Shown here piece after piece: positions 7,136-17,767 of a stretch of 64,000 bases of DNA; the first letter of the stretch is position 1; each line of letters opens with the position of its first letter. Below the pieces are notes generated by a model. That model was not told where the DNA came from. It searched no databases and saw only the letters and a program-made list of their open reading frames with translations. The translations under genes and the position numbers were made by a program. Source of the DNA: Cedecea davisae DSM 4568 (GTDB lineage: Bacteria > Pseudomonadota > Gammaproteobacteria > Enterobacterales > Enterobacteriaceae); contig NZ_KE161030.1 of the NCBI RefSeq assembly GCF_000412335.2, forward strand, positions 4,084,626-4,148,625, given 5' to 3'.

Positions 7136-8638
7136 ATGACTGAACCACTGTTGATTGCCAGAACCAAAGAAACAGAACTGCACATCCTGCCGAATATGGC
7201 CAACCGCCACGGGCTGATAACCGGCGCAACGGGCACCGGCAAAACCGTCACCTTACAGAAGCTTGCCGAGTCGTTCTCAGAGATAGGCGTGCCGGTGTTT
7301 ATGGCCGACGTGAAGGGCGATTTAACCGGCGTAGCTAAAGAAGGCGCGGAGTCAGAAAAGCTGCTCGCAAGGCTTGCCAATATAGGCGCTACCGACTGGT
7401 CGCCGCACGGCAACCCGGTAGTGCTGTGGGACATTTTCGGGGAAAAAGGCCACCCGGTGCGCGCCACAATCTGCGACCTTGGCCCGCTGCTGCTGGCGCG
7501 CCTGCTTGATCTCAACGAGGTACAAAGCGGCGTGCTGCAAATCATCTTCCGCGTTGCGGACGACCAGGGTCTGCCGCTGCTGGACTTTAAAGATCTGCGG
7601 GCACTCACCCAGTACGTGGGCGACAACGCCAAAACCTTCCAGACGCAGTACGGCAACATCAACAGCGCGTCCGTCGGGGCCATCCAGCGCGGGCTGCTGT
7701 CGCTTGAGCAGCAAGGTGCGGAGTATTTCTTCGGCGAGCCGATGCTGGAGATTAAAGACTGGATGCGCACCGACGAAAACGGCAAAGGCGTCATCAATAT
7801 TCTCTCAGCGGAAAAGCTCTACCAGATGCCGAAGCTCTACGCCGCCAGCCTGCTGTGGATGCTGTCGGAGCTTTACGAGCAGTTGCCGGAAGCGGGCGAC
7901 CTGGATAAACCAAAACTGGTGTTCTTCTTCGACGAAGCGCACCTGCTGTTTAACGACGCCCCGCAGGTGCTGCTGGATAAAATCGAGCAAGTGATCCGCC
8001 TGATCCGCTCCAAAGGAGTGGGCGTTTACTTCGTGACGCAAAACCCGGCAGACATTCCCGACATGGTGCTCGGACAGCTCGGCAACCGCGTTCAGCACGC
8101 GCTGCGAGCATTTACCCCAAAAGACCAGAAGGCGGTGAAAGCGGCGGCGCAGACTATGCGAGCCAACCCGGCGTTCGACACGGAAAAAGCGATTCAGGAG
8201 CTGGGCACCGGCGAGGCGCTGATTTCGTTTCTGGATGCAAAAGGCACCCCGACGGTAGTTGAACGAGCGATGGTCATCGCTCCTTGCTCGCGAATGGGGC
8301 CGGTCACCGACGACGAACGCAACGGCCTGCTGAACCACTCCCCGCTCTACGGCAAATACGATGAAGTGATAGACAGAGATTCCGCCTACGAAATGCTGCT
8401 GAGAGGCGTGCAGGCCGCCGGAGACAAGCAAGGTGCGCCTCCGGTGCAGGGCCAGCCCGCAGAGGCGGACGGCGGCGTTTTTGGCGGGCTGAAAGATATT
8501 CTGTTCGGCACCACCGGCCCGCGCGGCGGCAAGCACGACGGCGTGGTGCAGACCATGGCGAAGAGCGCGGCGCGACAGGTGACTAACCAGATTATTCGCG
8601 GAGTGCTCGGGAGTATTATGGGCGGCCGCAAACGGTAG
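7136..8638 (+). CDS. yjgR: YjgR, HerA/DUF853-type ATPase
   Basis: A 500-residue P-loop ATPase of the DUF853 (YjgR) family, related to HerA-type DNA-pumping ATPases; the cellular role is not established. Walker A is GATGTGKT near residue 32, the Walker B-like stretch FFFDEAH is near 261. The C-terminus carries a glycine-rich stretch and ends in basic residues. The ATG at 7136 is chosen because AGGG precedes it and the protein then begins as in E. coli YjgR (MTEPLLIA); upstream in-frame codons look non-coding. It diverges from dhaK and is followed by an inverted pair of palindromic repeats. Confidence 0.9.
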   Translation: MTEPLLIARTKETELHILPNMANRHGLITGATGTGKTVTLQKLAESFSEIGVPVFMADVKGDLTGVAKEGAESEKLLARLANIGATDWSPHGNPVVLWDIFGEKGHPVRATICDLGPLLLARLLDLNEVQSGVLQIIFRVADDQGLPLLDFKDLRALTQYVGDNAKTFQTQYGNINSASVGAIQRGLLSLEQQGAEYFFGEPMLEIKDWMRTDENGKGVINILSAEKLYQMPKLYAASLLWMLSELYEQLPEAGDLDKPKLVFFFDEAHLLFNDAPQVLLDKIEQVIRLIRSKGVGVYFVTQNPADIPDMVLGQLGNRVQHALRAFTPKDQKAVKAAAQTMRANPAFDTEKAIQELGTGEALISFLDAKGTPTVVERAMVIAPCSRMGPVTDDERNGLLNHSPLYGKYDEVIDRDSAYEMLLRGVQAAGDKQGAPPVQGQPAEADGGVFGGLKDILFGTTGPRGGKHDGVVQTMAKSAARQVTNQIIRGVLGSIMGGRKR

Positions 8639-8653
8639 AGTTCGCAATTTCCC

Positions 8654-8688
8654 CCCTCACCCTGACCCTCTCCCTCAAGGGAGAGGGG
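8654..8688 (+). repeat. dispersed palindromic repeat, copy 1
   Basis: CCCTCACCCTGA arm followed by CCCTCTCCC-TCAA-GGGAGAGGG hairpin. First half of an inverted pair with copy 2 in the yjgR-yqeG gap. Confidence 0.85.
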
Positions 8689-8735
8689 ATTTTCTCTTTC
8701 TACCCAATCCATTGAGCAGCCTCAGCTTTATTTCC

Positions 8736-8770
8736 CCCTCTCCCTTCCAGGGAGAGGGCCGGGGTGAGGG
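8736..8770 (-). repeat. dispersed palindromic repeat, copy 2
   Basis: Same element in reverse: CCCTCTCCC/GGGAGAGGG hairpin, then the GGGGTGAGGG arm. Faces copy 1 across 47 bases. Confidence 0.85.
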
Positions 8771-8867
8771 TAATAAACCCTGCAATAACAGCCACATGCC
8801 TCACAGGGGCAATTTTGTGCTAGATTACGCCCGTTTTTGGAAATCAGTCAGAAGAAATAATTAGATA

Positions 8868-10097
8868 ATGCGTAAATTCTGGACAAAAGAAGAAACTTTG
8901 TGGAGTTTCGCCTTATATGGTACTGCCGTTGGCGCAGGCACCCTTTTCCTCCCCATTCAGCTCGGCTCTGCCGGGGCAATTGTTCTCCTGCTCACCGCGC
9001 TAATTGCCTACCCGCTGACCTATTGGCCACACCGGGCGCTATGCCAGTTTATCCTGTCGGCTAAAACCTCGGGCAGCGGAGGCATTACCAGCGCCGTCAC
9101 CCATTATTACGGCAAAACCATCGGCAACCTGATAACCGGGCTGTATTTCCTGGCGTTCTTTGTCGTTATCCTGATTTATGCGGTGGCGATAACCAACTCC
9201 CTTACGGAGCAGTTGGCCAAGCATATGGCGATTACCACCGGCACAAGGGTGATGGTCAGTCTTGGCGTGGTCGCCGCGCTGAACCTTATCTTCCTGATGG
9301 GCCGCCAAATCACCATCAAGGTGATGGGCTTCCTGGTGTTCCCGCTGATTGCCTACTTCCTGTTTCTCTCGGTTTATCTCTCCGGCAGCTGGCATATGTC
9401 ATTGCTCACCGAAGGGCTGACCCTCGACCGGCACGCGCTGGGTGAGATCTGGATGTCGATTCCGGTCATGGTGTTCGCCTTCAGCCATACGCCAATTATC
9501 TCCACCTTTGCCATCGCCCAGCGTGAAAGCCACGGCGAAGGCGCGATGCATAACAGCAAGAAGATCATGCGCGTGGCCTATTTTGTGATTTGTGCCAGCG
9601 TGCTGTTCTTTGTCTTCAGTTGCTTCCTGTCTATTCCTGCTCAGGAAATTGCGGCGGCCAAAGCTCAGGGCGTGACGATTTTGTCCGCGCTGTCGATGGT
9701 GCCGGGCACGCCTGCGTGGCTGGGTATTTCGGGCTTTGTGGTCGCCGTGGTGGCGATGTCCAAGTCTTTCCTTGGCACCTATTTTGGGGTTATTGAGGGT
9801 GCGGCTGCGATTGTTAAGTCAACGCTGGGGGCTGCGGGAGTAAGCAAAAGCCGGGCTTTCTGCCGGGCGCTTTCTATCGCGCTGATTTCTACCGTGACCT
9901 TCGTGGTGTGCTACATCAATCCGAACGCGCTGGCGATGATTTACGCCATCAGCGGGCCGCTTATCGCCCTGATCCTGTTTATTATGCCCACCCTTTCAAC
10001 TTATCTGGTTCCCGCGCTTAAGCCGTGGCGTTCGCTGGCTAATCTGCTGACGCTTATTGTTGGGGTGCTGTGCGTGTCGGTGATGTTTATTCACTGA
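8868..10097 (+). CDS. yqeG: HAAAP-family amino acid permease YqeG
   Basis: A 409-residue inner-membrane transporter of the hydroxy/aromatic amino acid permease family (SdaC, TdcC, YhaO, YqeG), predicted to import an amino acid with protons. The N-terminus WSFALYGTAVGAGTLFLPI is the family's hallmark first segment; about 11 hydrophobic segments follow. Length and sequence match E. coli YqeG, whose substrate is not settled. In E. coli yqeG is elsewhere; here it lies between yjgR and lptG, flanked on both sides by palindromic repeats. The start is the ATG at 8868; the preceding AGAAGAAATAA gives only a weak ribosome-binding site. Confidence 0.88.
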   Translation: MRKFWTKEETLWSFALYGTAVGAGTLFLPIQLGSAGAIVLLLTALIAYPLTYWPHRALCQFILSAKTSGSGGITSAVTHYYGKTIGNLITGLYFLAFFVVILIYAVAITNSLTEQLAKHMAITTGTRVMVSLGVVAALNLIFLMGRQITIKVMGFLVFPLIAYFLFLSVYLSGSWHMSLLTEGLTLDRHALGEIWMSIPVMVFAFSHTPIISTFAIAQRESHGEGAMHNSKKIMRVAYFVICASVLFFVFSCFLSIPAQEIAAAKAQGVTILSALSMVPGTPAWLGISGFVVAVVAMSKSFLGTYFGVIEGAAAIVKSTLGAAGVSKSRAFCRALSIALISTVTFVVCYINPNALAMIYAISGPLIALILFIMPTLSTYLVPALKPWRSLANLLTLIVGVLCVSVMFIH

Positions 10098-10100
10098 TTC

Positions 10101-10137
10101 CCCTCACCCCGGCCCTCTCCCCAAAGGGGCGAGGGAG
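10101..10137 (+). repeat. dispersed palindromic repeat, copy 3
   Basis: CCCTCACCCCGG arm plus CCCTCTCCCC-AAA-GGGGCGAGGG hairpin, 3 bases after the yqeG stop. Confidence 0.8.
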
Positions 10138-10168
10138 GAAAGAAAAACAGCGTGTTATCAGCAAGATC

Positions 10169-10194
10169 CCCTCTCCATTTTTAAGTGGAGGGGG
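10169..10194 (-). repeat. dispersed palindromic repeat, copy 4 (degenerate)
   Basis: CCCTCTCC-A-TTTTTAAGT-GGAGGGGG: the hairpin is kept but shortened and the GTGAGGG arm is missing. Confidence 0.6.
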
Positions 10195-10225
10195 AAAAGA
10201 AAGAACAGGTATTATCAGGAAGATC

Positions 10226-10260
10226 CCCTCTCCCTTTTAGGGAGAGGGTTAGAGTGAGGG
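10226..10260 (-). repeat. dispersed palindromic repeat, copy 5
   Basis: CCCTCTCCC-TTTTA-GGGAGAGGG followed by TTAGAGTGAGGG. With copy 4 it belongs to a tandem duplication: the stretch AACAG..TTATCAG.AAGATCCCCTCTCC occurs at about 10146-10176 and again at about 10204-10232. It ends 7 bases from the lptG stop, downstream of that gene. Confidence 0.8.
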
Positions 10261-10267
10261 TAAAAAC

Positions 10268-11347
10268 TTAGCCCGAGCGCTTCATCAACATCCACAGGCT
10301 TATCAGCAGGAACGACACGCTAGGCAGCAATGCACCGATAATAGGCGGGATGTTGTACACCAGGCTCAGCGGGCCAAACACCTGATCCAGCACGTAGAAA
10401 ATAAAGCCGAAGCTAATCCCCGTCACCACCCTCACGCCCATCGGCACGCTACGCAGCGGGCCAAAGATGAACGAAAGCGCCATCAGCATCATCACCGCCA
10501 CCGATACGGGGGCAAAAATCTTGCTCCACATATTCAACTGGTAACGCCTTGAATCCTGGCCGCTGGTCTTCAGATATTTCATGTAATCATACAGGCCGCT
10601 TATCGACAGCGAGTCCGGGTCGAGCGCCACTACGCCAAGCTTGTCCGGCGTCAGGTTGGTCTTCCACTCGCCGCTCACGGTTTGCGAGCCGGTGATTTGT
10701 TTCGGGTCGGTCAGGTTTGATTCTTCAACCTGCGACAGCCGCCAGACTTTATGTTCGGCGTCGTACTTCGCGGCCGCAGCATTGCGCACGGAAAGCAGGC
10801 GGCGCTCGCCGTTGAAGTGGTAAATCATGATCCCCGCAATTTCTGTATCGCTGTTCACATGGTCGATATACACGAAGTCATGGCCGTCTTTCGCCCAAAT
10901 CGCATTCGTGGTGGAGAGCAACGATCCGCCAAGCAGCATCTGTGCGCGGTAATTACGCGCCATCTGCTCGCCCTGAGGCGCAACCCATTCACCAATCGCC
11001 ATGGTCAACAACACCAGCGGGATAGCAGTTTTCATCACCGAAGAGGCGATTTGCATGCGGGTAAAGCCCGAAGCCTGCATCACCACCAGCTCACTACGCT
11101 GAGCCAGCATCCCCAGCCCCAGCAGCGCGCCAAGCAGCGCCGCCATCGGGAAGAAGATTTGAATATCTTTCGGCACGCTGAGCAGGGTGTACATCCCCGC
11201 GCCAGCCGCAGAATAAGAGCCCTGCCCGGTTTTCTTTAACTGGTCAACGAACTTAATAATCCCCGACAGCGACACCAGCATAAACAGCGTCATCAGGATG
11301 GTGTTTAAGATGGTTTTACCGATATAACGGTCAAGTACGCCAAACAT
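10268..11347 (-). CDS. lptG: LPS export permease LptG
   Basis: A 359-residue inner-membrane subunit of the LptB2FG ABC transporter that extracts lipopolysaccharide from the inner membrane and feeds it to LptC. It has three N-terminal and three C-terminal membrane segments around a periplasmic beta-jellyroll domain (about 130-265). The length matches E. coli (360). Its ATG directly follows the TAA of lptF with no gap (TAAATG), so translation is coupled. Palindromic repeats lie just downstream. Confidence 0.97.
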   Translation of the reverse strand: MFGVLDRYIGKTILNTILMTLFMLVSLSGIIKFVDQLKKTGQGSYSAAGAGMYTLLSVPKDIQIFFPMAALLGALLGLGMLAQRSELVVMQASGFTRMQIASSVMKTAIPLVLLTMAIGEWVAPQGEQMARNYRAQMLLGGSLLSTTNAIWAKDGHDFVYIDHVNSDTEIAGIMIYHFNGERRLLSVRNAAAAKYDAEHKVWRLSQVEESNLTDPKQITGSQTVSGEWKTNLTPDKLGVVALDPDSLSISGLYDYMKYLKTSGQDSRRYQLNMWSKIFAPVSVAVMMLMALSFIFGPLRSVPMGVRVVTGISFGFIFYVLDQVFGPLSLVYNIPPIIGALLPSVSFLLISLWMLMKRSG

Positions 11348-12448
11348 TTAAGCCGCTCCTTTGTTGCTAAAGCGGGCGCGCAGTTTACGCATCGCTACCG
11401 TATCCCAGAGGTTCAGCACGACGGCCAGCGCCAGGTAAACCACATTAACCGTCCAGAGCCAAATCATCGGATCAAGCTTCTCTTTTGCCCCACTGGAGCG
11501 CAGCGAGCTTTGCAGCAGGAAGAACACCAGGTAAAGCAGCATCGCCGGCAGCATAGACAACACGCGGCCCTGGCGCGGGTTTACCACGCTGAGCGGCACC
11601 ACCATCAGCGCCATAATAAAGACCGACATGATAAGCGTCAGGCGCCAGTGCAGCTCCGCGCGGGCCGCGGGCTCCGGGCTCTTCCACAGATCCAGCGTGC
11701 TCATCTGGCTGGTGTCGGACGGGTCAAGCATCACCGCCTGGTGGCCCACCACGGCCTGGTAATCTTTAAAGTCGGTAATACGGAAATCGCGCAGCGCCGA
11801 AGTGCCTTCGAAGCGGGTCCCGCTGTTTAATTTAACTATTTGCGTGCCGTCCGGGCGCTGGAAGATTTGGCCGGAGTCCGCCACCACAACCGAAGGACGA
11901 GTGCTCCCTTTCGGGCGGGTCTGAGCCAGGAAGACGTCTTTGAACTCTTTGCCCTGAACGCTTTCGATAAACAGCACCGCGCCGCCGTTGGTCGCCGTCT
12001 GGAACTGGCCCTGTGCCAGCGCCGCCATACCCGGGTTAGCCCTGGCTTCGGCCAGCACTTCATCCTGGTGGCGTGCCGACCACGGGCTGAGCCACGCCAC
12101 GTTGACCGTGGCCACAATGCCGGTAAAGAGTGCGAGTACCATCGCTGCTTTTACCAGTACTGCTTTACTCAGACCACAGGCATGCATTACCGTGATTTCG
12201 CTCTCGGTATACAAACGCCCAAGCGTCATGAGCAGGCCGAGGAACAGGCTCAGGGGAAGAATTAGCTGCGCCATCTCAGGCACGCCTAATCCAAGCAGAG
12301 AAAGTACGAGGTTTGTCGGAATTTCGCCGTCAGCCGCGGCGCCCAGGATCCTGACCAGCTTCTGAGCAAAGAAAATCAGCAGCAGGATAAAAAGGATCGC
12401 CAGTTGGCTCTTCAGCGTCTCCCGAACCAGATATCTTATGATAATCAC
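11348..12448 (-). CDS. lptF: LPS export permease LptF
   Basis: A 366-residue partner of LptG in the LptB2FG LPS extractor. It begins MIIIRYLVRETLKSQ and has the same plan: membrane segments near 15-120, a periplasmic domain (about 125-260), and C-terminal membrane segments (about 270-355). It is first gene of the lptF-lptG operon and diverges from pepA, as in E. coli. LptB is encoded elsewhere. Confidence 0.97.
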   Translation of the reverse strand: MIIIRYLVRETLKSQLAILFILLLIFFAQKLVRILGAAADGEIPTNLVLSLLGLGVPEMAQLILPLSLFLGLLMTLGRLYTESEITVMHACGLSKAVLVKAAMVLALFTGIVATVNVAWLSPWSARHQDEVLAEARANPGMAALAQGQFQTATNGGAVLFIESVQGKEFKDVFLAQTRPKGSTRPSVVVADSGQIFQRPDGTQIVKLNSGTRFEGTSALRDFRITDFKDYQAVVGHQAVMLDPSDTSQMSTLDLWKSPEPAARAELHWRLTLIMSVFIMALMVVPLSVVNPRQGRVLSMLPAMLLYLVFFLLQSSLRSSGAKEKLDPMIWLWTVNVVYLALAVVLNLWDTVAMRKLRARFSNKGAA

Positions 12449-12535
12449 ATTAAATACGCCTGTGGAAACGAGTCTTTTTGCAGGAAAATCGCTTGTTTCA
12501 TCGCTTATACGTCATTTATTCTCTTTAGTCGTCGA

Positions 12536-12588
12536 AAACATCGCTAAGATTAGATAGCCTGGCGAAGTCGCCTGACAGGGCGATGTTT
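12536..12588. promoter_or_regulatory. nested inverted repeats in the lptF-pepA divergent region
   Basis: AAACATCGC (12536-12544) and GCGATGTTT (12580-12588) are inverted repeats enclosing a smaller GGCGA-AG-TCGCC hairpin. The 274-base gap must carry the promoters of lptF (leftward) and pepA (rightward). PepA itself is a DNA-binding protein in E. coli, so an operator is possible; no binding protein is identified here. Confidence 0.45.
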
Positions 12589-12722
12589 AGACCTAATAGA
12601 AAACGTAAATCCATTCGTTAAGATTAACACGAAGTCATCGCAACAGCGGAGATGAGTTACGAAAGCTTGCAATTCTAGCCTGTAGCCCCCGCCGTTGTCT
12701 TTAAGATTCAGGAGCGTAGTGC

Positions 12723-14234
12723 ATGGAGTTCAGTGTAAAAAGCGGTAGCCCCGAGAAACAGCGTAGTGCCTGCATCGTTGTGGGAGTCTTTGAACCGCGT
12801 CGCCTGTCCCCGATCGCAGAACAACTCGATAAAATCAGCGATGGCTACATCAGCGCGCTTCTTCGTCGTGGTGAGCTGGAAGGCAAACCGGGGCAAACCT
12901 TGTTGCTTCATCACGTACCTAACGTGCTGTCTGAACGTATTCTGCTGATCGGCTGCGGCAAAGAGCGCGAGCTCGACGAGCGCCAGTACAAGCAGGTGAT
13001 TCAGAAAACAATCAACACGCTTAACGATACCGGTTCGATGGAAGCCGTCTGCTTCCTGACCGAACTGCACGTTAAAGGCCGCAACACTTACTGGAAAGTA
13101 CGCCAGGCGGTTGAAACGGCTAAAGAGTCGCTGTACAGCTTCGACCAGCTGAAAACCAATAAAACCGAGCCACGCCGCCCGCTGCGTAAAATGGTGTTCA
13201 ACGTGCCAACCCGCCGCGAACTGACCAGCGGCGAACGTGCGATTCAGCACGGCCTGGCGATTGCTTCCGGCATTAAGGCAGCGAAAGATCTCGGCAACAT
13301 GCCGCCAAACATCTGTAACGCCGGTTACCTCGCCTCCCAGGCGCGCCAGCTGGCGGACTCGTTCAGCAAAAACGTGGTGACCCGCGTGATTGGTGAGCAG
13401 CAGATGAAAGAGCTGGGCATGCACTCTTACCTCGCGGTAGGGGCCGGTTCTCAGAACGAATCGCTGATGTCGGTTATCGAATATAAAGGCAATGCTTCTG
13501 AAGACGCTCGTCCGATTGTGCTGGTGGGTAAAGGCCTGACCTTCGACTCCGGCGGTATCTCCATCAAGCCTGCCGAAGGCATGGACGAAATGAAGTACGA
13601 CATGTGCGGCGCGGCTTCGGTCTACGGCGTGATGCGTATGGTTGCCGAACTGAACCTGCCGATTAACGTGATTGGCGTGCTGGCGGGCTGTGAAAACATG
13701 CCTGGCGGCCGCGCTTATCGCCCGGGCGACGTACTGACCACCATGTCCGGCCAGACCGTTGAGGTGTTAAACACCGACGCCGAAGGCCGCCTGGTTCTGT
13801 GTGACGTACTGACCTACGTTGAGCGCTTCGAACCAGAAGTGGTTATCGACGTGGCTACGCTAACCGGCGCGTGTGTGATTGCTCTCGGCCACCATATCAC
13901 CGGCCTGATGTCCAACCACAACCCGCTGGCTCACGAGCTGATTAGCGCCTCCGAGCAGGCTGGTGACCGCGCGTGGCGTCTGCCAATTGGCGACGAATAC
14001 CAGGATCAGCTGGACTCTAACTTCGCAGACATGGCAAACATCGGTGGCCGCCCTGGCGGCGCGATTACCGCAGCTTGCTTCTTGTCCCGCTTTACCCGCA
14101 AGTACAACTGGGCGCACCTGGACATCGCCGGTACCGCATGGCGTTCCGGCAAGGCAAAAGGCGCAACTGGCCGCCCTGTCGCCCTGCTGTCTCAGTTCCT
14201 GCTGAACCGCTCCGGGTTTAACGGCGAAGAATAA
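12723..14234 (+). CDS. pepA: leucyl aminopeptidase PepA / XerB
   Basis: A 503-residue M17 aminopeptidase that removes N-terminal residues from peptides, forms hexamers, and in E. coli also binds DNA in Xer recombination at ColE1 cer and in carAB regulation. The N-terminal DNA-binding half is followed by the catalytic domain with [11 protein letters not shown] (Lys/Asp metal ligands, about 265-275), KYDMCGAA and the signature NTDAEGRL (about 351-358). AGGAG sits 8 bases before the ATG. Length equals E. coli PepA. A full palindromic repeat separates it from holC. Confidence 0.97.
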   Translation: MEFSVKSGSPEKQRSACIVVGVFEPRRLSPIAEQLDKISDGYISALLRRGELEGKPGQTLLLHHVPNVLSERILLIGCGKERELDERQYKQVIQKTINTLNDTGSMEAVCFLTELHVKGRNTYWKVRQAVETAKESLYSFDQLKTNKTEPRRPLRKMVFNVPTRRELTSGERAIQHGLAIASGIKAAKDLGNMPPNICNAGYLASQARQLADSFSKNVVTRVIGEQQMKELGMHSYLAVGAGSQNESLMSVIEYKGNASEDARPIVLVGKGLTFDSGGISIKPAEGMDEMKYDMCGAASVYGVMRMVAELNLPINVIGVLAGCENMPGGRAYRPGDVLTTMSGQTVEVLNTDAEGRLVLCDVLTYVERFEPEVVIDVATLTGACVIALGHHITGLMSNHNPLAHELISASEQAGDRAWRLPIGDEYQDQLDSNFADMANIGGRPGGAITAACFLSRFTRKYNWAHLDIAGTAWRSGKAKGATGRPVALLSQFLLNRSGFNGEE

Positions 14235-14247
14235 TTTGTAAGACTTA

Positions 14248-14294
14248 CCCTCACCCCGGCCCTCTCCCTGGAAGGGAGAGGGTTAGGGTGAGGG
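14248..14294. repeat. dispersed palindromic repeat, copy 6 (complete symmetric form)
   Basis: Arms CCCTCACCC and GGGTGAGGG at both ends of the CCCTCTCCC-TGGAA-GGGAGAGGG hairpin, giving one palindrome of 47 bases in the pepA-holC gap. Confidence 0.85.
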
Positions 14295-14325
14295 GCAACA
14301 ACATTCAACTTAAAAAGCTGGTCTC

Positions 14326-14784
14326 ATGAAAAACGCGACGTTTTACCTGCTGGACAACGACACGCACGCCGAAGGGCTGAGCGCCGTTGAACAGCTGGTG
14401 TGCGAGCTGGCTGCAGATGGATTTCGGGCCGGTAAACGGGTGCTGATTGCCTGTGAGGACGAGCAACAGGCGATTCGCCTCGATGAAGCGCTCTGGCAGC
14501 GCGATGCGCATGCCTTCGTGCCGCATAACCTTGCCGGTGAAGGCCCGCGCTACGGCGCGCCGGTTGAACTGGCATGGCCCCAGCGCCGCGGCAGCGCCCC
14601 GAGGGATATTCTGATTAGCCTGCTGCCGCAGTTCGCAGATTTTGCCACCGCTTTCCTGGAAGTGATAGACTTCGTACCTTACGAAGACACTCAGAAACAA
14701 CTGGCCCGTGAACGCTATAAAGCGTATCGCGTTGCTGGTTTCCACTTGACTACGGCGACTTACACCCCGCCGGGAACGACATAG
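14326..14784 (+). CDS. holC: DNA polymerase III chi subunit HolC
   Basis: A 152-residue clamp-loader accessory protein that binds SSB and, through psi (HolD), joins it to the clamp loader. It starts MKNATFYLLDND and carries the conserved FVPYED box near 127. E. coli HolC is 147 residues. It is followed by valS after 6 bases, a conserved arrangement suggesting coupled translation. Confidence 0.96.
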   Translation: MKNATFYLLDNDTHAEGLSAVEQLVCELAADGFRAGKRVLIACEDEQQAIRLDEALWQRDAHAFVPHNLAGEGPRYGAPVELAWPQRRGSAPRDILISLLPQFADFATAFLEVIDFVPYEDTQKQLARERYKAYRVAGFHLTTATYTPPGTT

Positions 14785-14790
14785 CAGACA

Positions 14791-17646
14791 ATGGAAAAGA
14801 CATATAACCCGCAAGATATCGAACAGCCGCTTTACGAGCACTGGGAACAGCAGGGCTACTTCAAACCGAATGGCGACACCAGCCAGGAAAGCTTCTGCAT
14901 CATGATCCCACCGCCGAACGTCACCGGCAGTTTGCATATGGGTCACGCCTTCCAGCAAACCATCATGGACACCATGATCCGTTACCAGCGCATGCAGGGC
15001 AAAAATACCCTGTGGCAGGCGGGCACCGACCACGCCGGTATCGCGACCCAGATGGTTGTTGAGCGTAAAATTGCCGCCGAAGAGGGGAAAACCCGTCACG
15101 ATTACGGCCGCGATGCGTTCATCGAAAAAATCTGGCAGTGGAAGGCGGAGTCCGGCGGCACCATTACCCGTCAGATGCGTCGTCTCGGTAACTCCGTAGA
15201 CTGGGAGCGTGAGCGCTTCACCATGGACGAAGGCCTGTCCAACGCGGTGAAAGAAGTGTTCGTTCGCCTGTACAAAGAAGACCTGATCTACCGCGGCAAA
15301 CGCCTGGTAAACTGGGACCCGAAACTGCGCACCGCAATTTCCGACCTGGAAGTTGAAAACCGCGAGTCCAAAGGGTCCATGTGGCACCTGCGCTACCCGC
15401 TGGCCGACGGCGCAAAAACCGCCGACGGTAAAGATTACCTGGTTGTCGCCACCACCCGCCCGGAAACCGTACTCGGTGACACCGGCGTGGCCGTTAACCC
15501 GGAAGATCCGCGCTACAAAGACCTGATTGGCAAATTCATCGTCCTGCCGCTGGTTAACCGCCGCATCCCAATCGTTGGTGACGAACACGCCGACATGGAA
15601 AAAGGCACCGGCTGCGTGAAGATTACGCCTGCGCACGACTTCAACGACTACGAAGTTGGCCGCCGCCACCAGTTACCAATGATCAACGTTCTGACCTTCG
15701 ACGGCGATATCCGCGAAGCGGCAGAAGTGTTTGATACCAACGGCGAAGAATCCGACGTTTACGCGTCCGACATCCCGGCAGAGTTCCAGAAGCTGGAACG
15801 TTTTGCCGCGCGTAAAGCCGTGGTGGCTAAGTTCGATGAACTGGGTCTGCTGGATGAAATCAAACCTCACGACCTGACCGTACCTTACGGCGACCGTGGC
15901 GGCGTGGTTATCGAACCTATGCTGACCGACCAGTGGTACGTGCGCACCGCTCCGCTGGCAAAAGTAGCTGTAGAAGCCGTTGAGCAGGGCGACATTCAGT
16001 TCGTGCCTAAGCAGTACGAAAACATGTACTTCTCCTGGATGCGCGACATTCAGGACTGGTGTATCTCCCGCCAGCTGTGGTGGGGCCACCGTATCCCGGC
16101 CTGGTACGACGCAGAAGGCAACGTTTACGTTGGCCGTAACGAAGCGGAAGTTCGCGCCGAGAACAACCTGGGCGACGACGTAGCGTTGAACCAGGACGAA
16201 GACGTGCTGGACACCTGGTTCTCCTCCGGACTGTGGACCTTCTCCACCCTGGGCTGGCCGGAAAACACCGAAGCGCTGCGCACCTTCCACCCGACAAGCG
16301 TGATGGTCAGCGGCTTCGACATTATCTTCTTCTGGATTGCCCGCATGATCATGCTGACCATGCACTTCATCAAAGATGAAGACGGCAAGCCGCAGGTTCC
16401 GTTTAAGACCGTCTACATGACCGGCCTTATCCGAGACGACGAAGGCCAGAAGATGTCCAAGTCCAAGGGCAACGTTATCGACCCGCTGGACATGGTTGAC
16501 GGCATTTCGCTGGAAGACCTGCTGGAAAAACGTACCGGCAACATGATGCAGCCGCAGCTGGCGGAGAAAATCCGCAAGCGCACCGAGAAGCAATTCCCGA
16601 ACGGCATCGAGCCGCACGGCACCGACGCCCTGCGCTTTACCCTGGCGGCGCTGGCCTCTACCGGCCGCGACATCAACTGGGATATGAAGCGCCTGGAAGG
16701 CTATCGTAACTTCTGTAACAAGCTCTGGAACGCCAGCCGCTTTGTGCTGATGAACACCGAAGAGCAGGACTGCGGCTTCAACGGCGGCGAGCTGGTGCTC
16801 TCCCTGGCGGACCGGTGGATCCTGGCCGAGTTCAACCGCACCGTTAAAGCGTACCGCGAAGCGCTGGACAGCTACCGCTTCGATATCGCCGCTAACATCC
16901 TGTATGAGTTCACCTGGAACCAGTTCTGCGACTGGTATCTGGAACTGACCAAGCCGGTCATGAACGGCGGTACTGAAGCCGAGCTGCGCGGCACCCGCAA
17001 TACGCTGGTGAACGTGCTGGAAGGCCTGCTGCGTCTCGCGCACCCGATCATTCCATTCATCACGGAAACCATCTGGCAGCGCGTGAAAGTGCTGAAAGGC
17101 ATCACCGCCGATACCATCATGCTGCAAGAGTTCCCGGCTTATGATGCTTCTCAGGTTGATGAAGCGGCATTTGCCGATACCGAATGGCTGAAGGATGTCA
17201 TCACCGCCGTGCGTAACATTCGTGCCGAAATGAACATCGCGCCGAGTAAACGCCTGGAAGTGCTGCTGCGCGGCTGCAACGACGAAGCGATTCGTCGCGT
17301 AACCGACAACCGTACCTTCCTGCAGAACCTGGCTCGCCTGGAAAGCATCACTATTCTGCCTGTTGACGATAAAGGCCCGGTTTCCGTGACCAAAATTATC
17401 GACGGCGCAGAACTGCTGATCCCGATGGCAGGCCTGGTAGACAAAGCCGCTGAGATTGAGCGTCTGGCTAAAGAAGTGGCCAAAATCGAAATCGAAATTG
17501 GCAAAATCGAAGGCAAGCTCTCTAACGAAGGCTTTGTGGCCCGCGCCCCGGCTGACGTAGTAGCCAAAGAGCGCGAGCGTCTCGAAGGTTTTGCAGACGC
17601 CAAAGCTAAGCTGATTGAACAGCAGGCCGTTATCGCCGCGCTGTAA
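14791..17646 (+). CDS. valS: valyl-tRNA synthetase
   Basis: A 951-residue class Ia synthetase that charges tRNA-Val. Signatures: [14 protein letters not shown] (HIGH box, about 38-51), the editing domain (about 190-345) and the KMSKS loop in [10 protein letters not shown] (about 552-561). The last ~70 residues form the tRNA-binding coiled coil. Length equals E. coli ValS. There is little ribosome-binding sequence of its own; it probably relies on holC translation. A strong terminator follows. Confidence 0.98.
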   Translation: MEKTYNPQDIEQPLYEHWEQQGYFKPNGDTSQESFCIMIPPPNVTGSLHMGHAFQQTIMDTMIRYQRMQGKNTLWQAGTDHAGIATQMVVERKIAAEEGKTRHDYGRDAFIEKIWQWKAESGGTITRQMRRLGNSVDWERERFTMDEGLSNAVKEVFVRLYKEDLIYRGKRLVNWDPKLRTAISDLEVENRESKGSMWHLRYPLADGAKTADGKDYLVVATTRPETVLGDTGVAVNPEDPRYKDLIGKFIVLPLVNRRIPIVGDEHADMEKGTGCVKITPAHDFNDYEVGRRHQLPMINVLTFDGDIREAAEVFDTNGEESDVYASDIPAEFQKLERFAARKAVVAKFDELGLLDEIKPHDLTVPYGDRGGVVIEPMLTDQWYVRTAPLAKVAVEAVEQGDIQFVPKQYENMYFSWMRDIQDWCISRQLWWGHRIPAWYDAEGNVYVGRNEAEVRAENNLGDDVALNQDEDVLDTWFSSGLWTFSTLGWPENTEALRTFHPTSVMVSGFDIIFFWIARMIMLTMHFIKDEDGKPQVPFKTVYMTGLIRDDEGQKMSKSKGNVIDPLDMVDGISLEDLLEKRTGNMMQPQLAEKIRKRTEKQFPNGIEPHGTDALRFTLAALASTGRDINWDMKRLEGYRNFCNKLWNASRFVLMNTEEQDCGFNGGELVLSLADRWILAEFNRTVKAYREALDSYRFDIAANILYEFTWNQFCDWYLELTKPVMNGGTEAELRGTRNTLVNVLEGLLRLAHPIIPFITETIWQRVKVLKGITADTIMLQEFPAYDASQVDEAAFADTEWLKDVITAVRNIRAEMNIAPSKRLEVLLRGCNDEAIRRVTDNRTFLQNLARLESITILPVDDKGPVSVTKIIDGAELLIPMAGLVDKAAEIERLAKEVAKIEIEIGKIEGKLSNEGFVARAPADVVAKERERLEGFADAKAKLIEQQAVIAAL

Positions 17647-17664
17647 TCGTTAAGCTGCTCTATC

Positions 17665-17696
17665 CGCCCCGCGTCTCCGTGCGGGGCGTTTTTTTT
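17665..17696 (+). terminator. valS terminator
   Basis: CGCCCCGC, 8-base loop, GCGGGGCG, then eight T. Confidence 0.93.
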
Positions 17697-17767
17697 GCGC
17701 AACTTGCACCCTCCTTCATGAAGTGCTATTAACTCCCTTTATCCTTCCTAAGCTTATGAGTCACATG

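Noticed and set aside
14305-17127. Two long antisense frames (454 and 484 codons) across holC and valS
   Set aside because: Codon-bias shadows of valS; no ribosome-binding sites and no recognisable domains.
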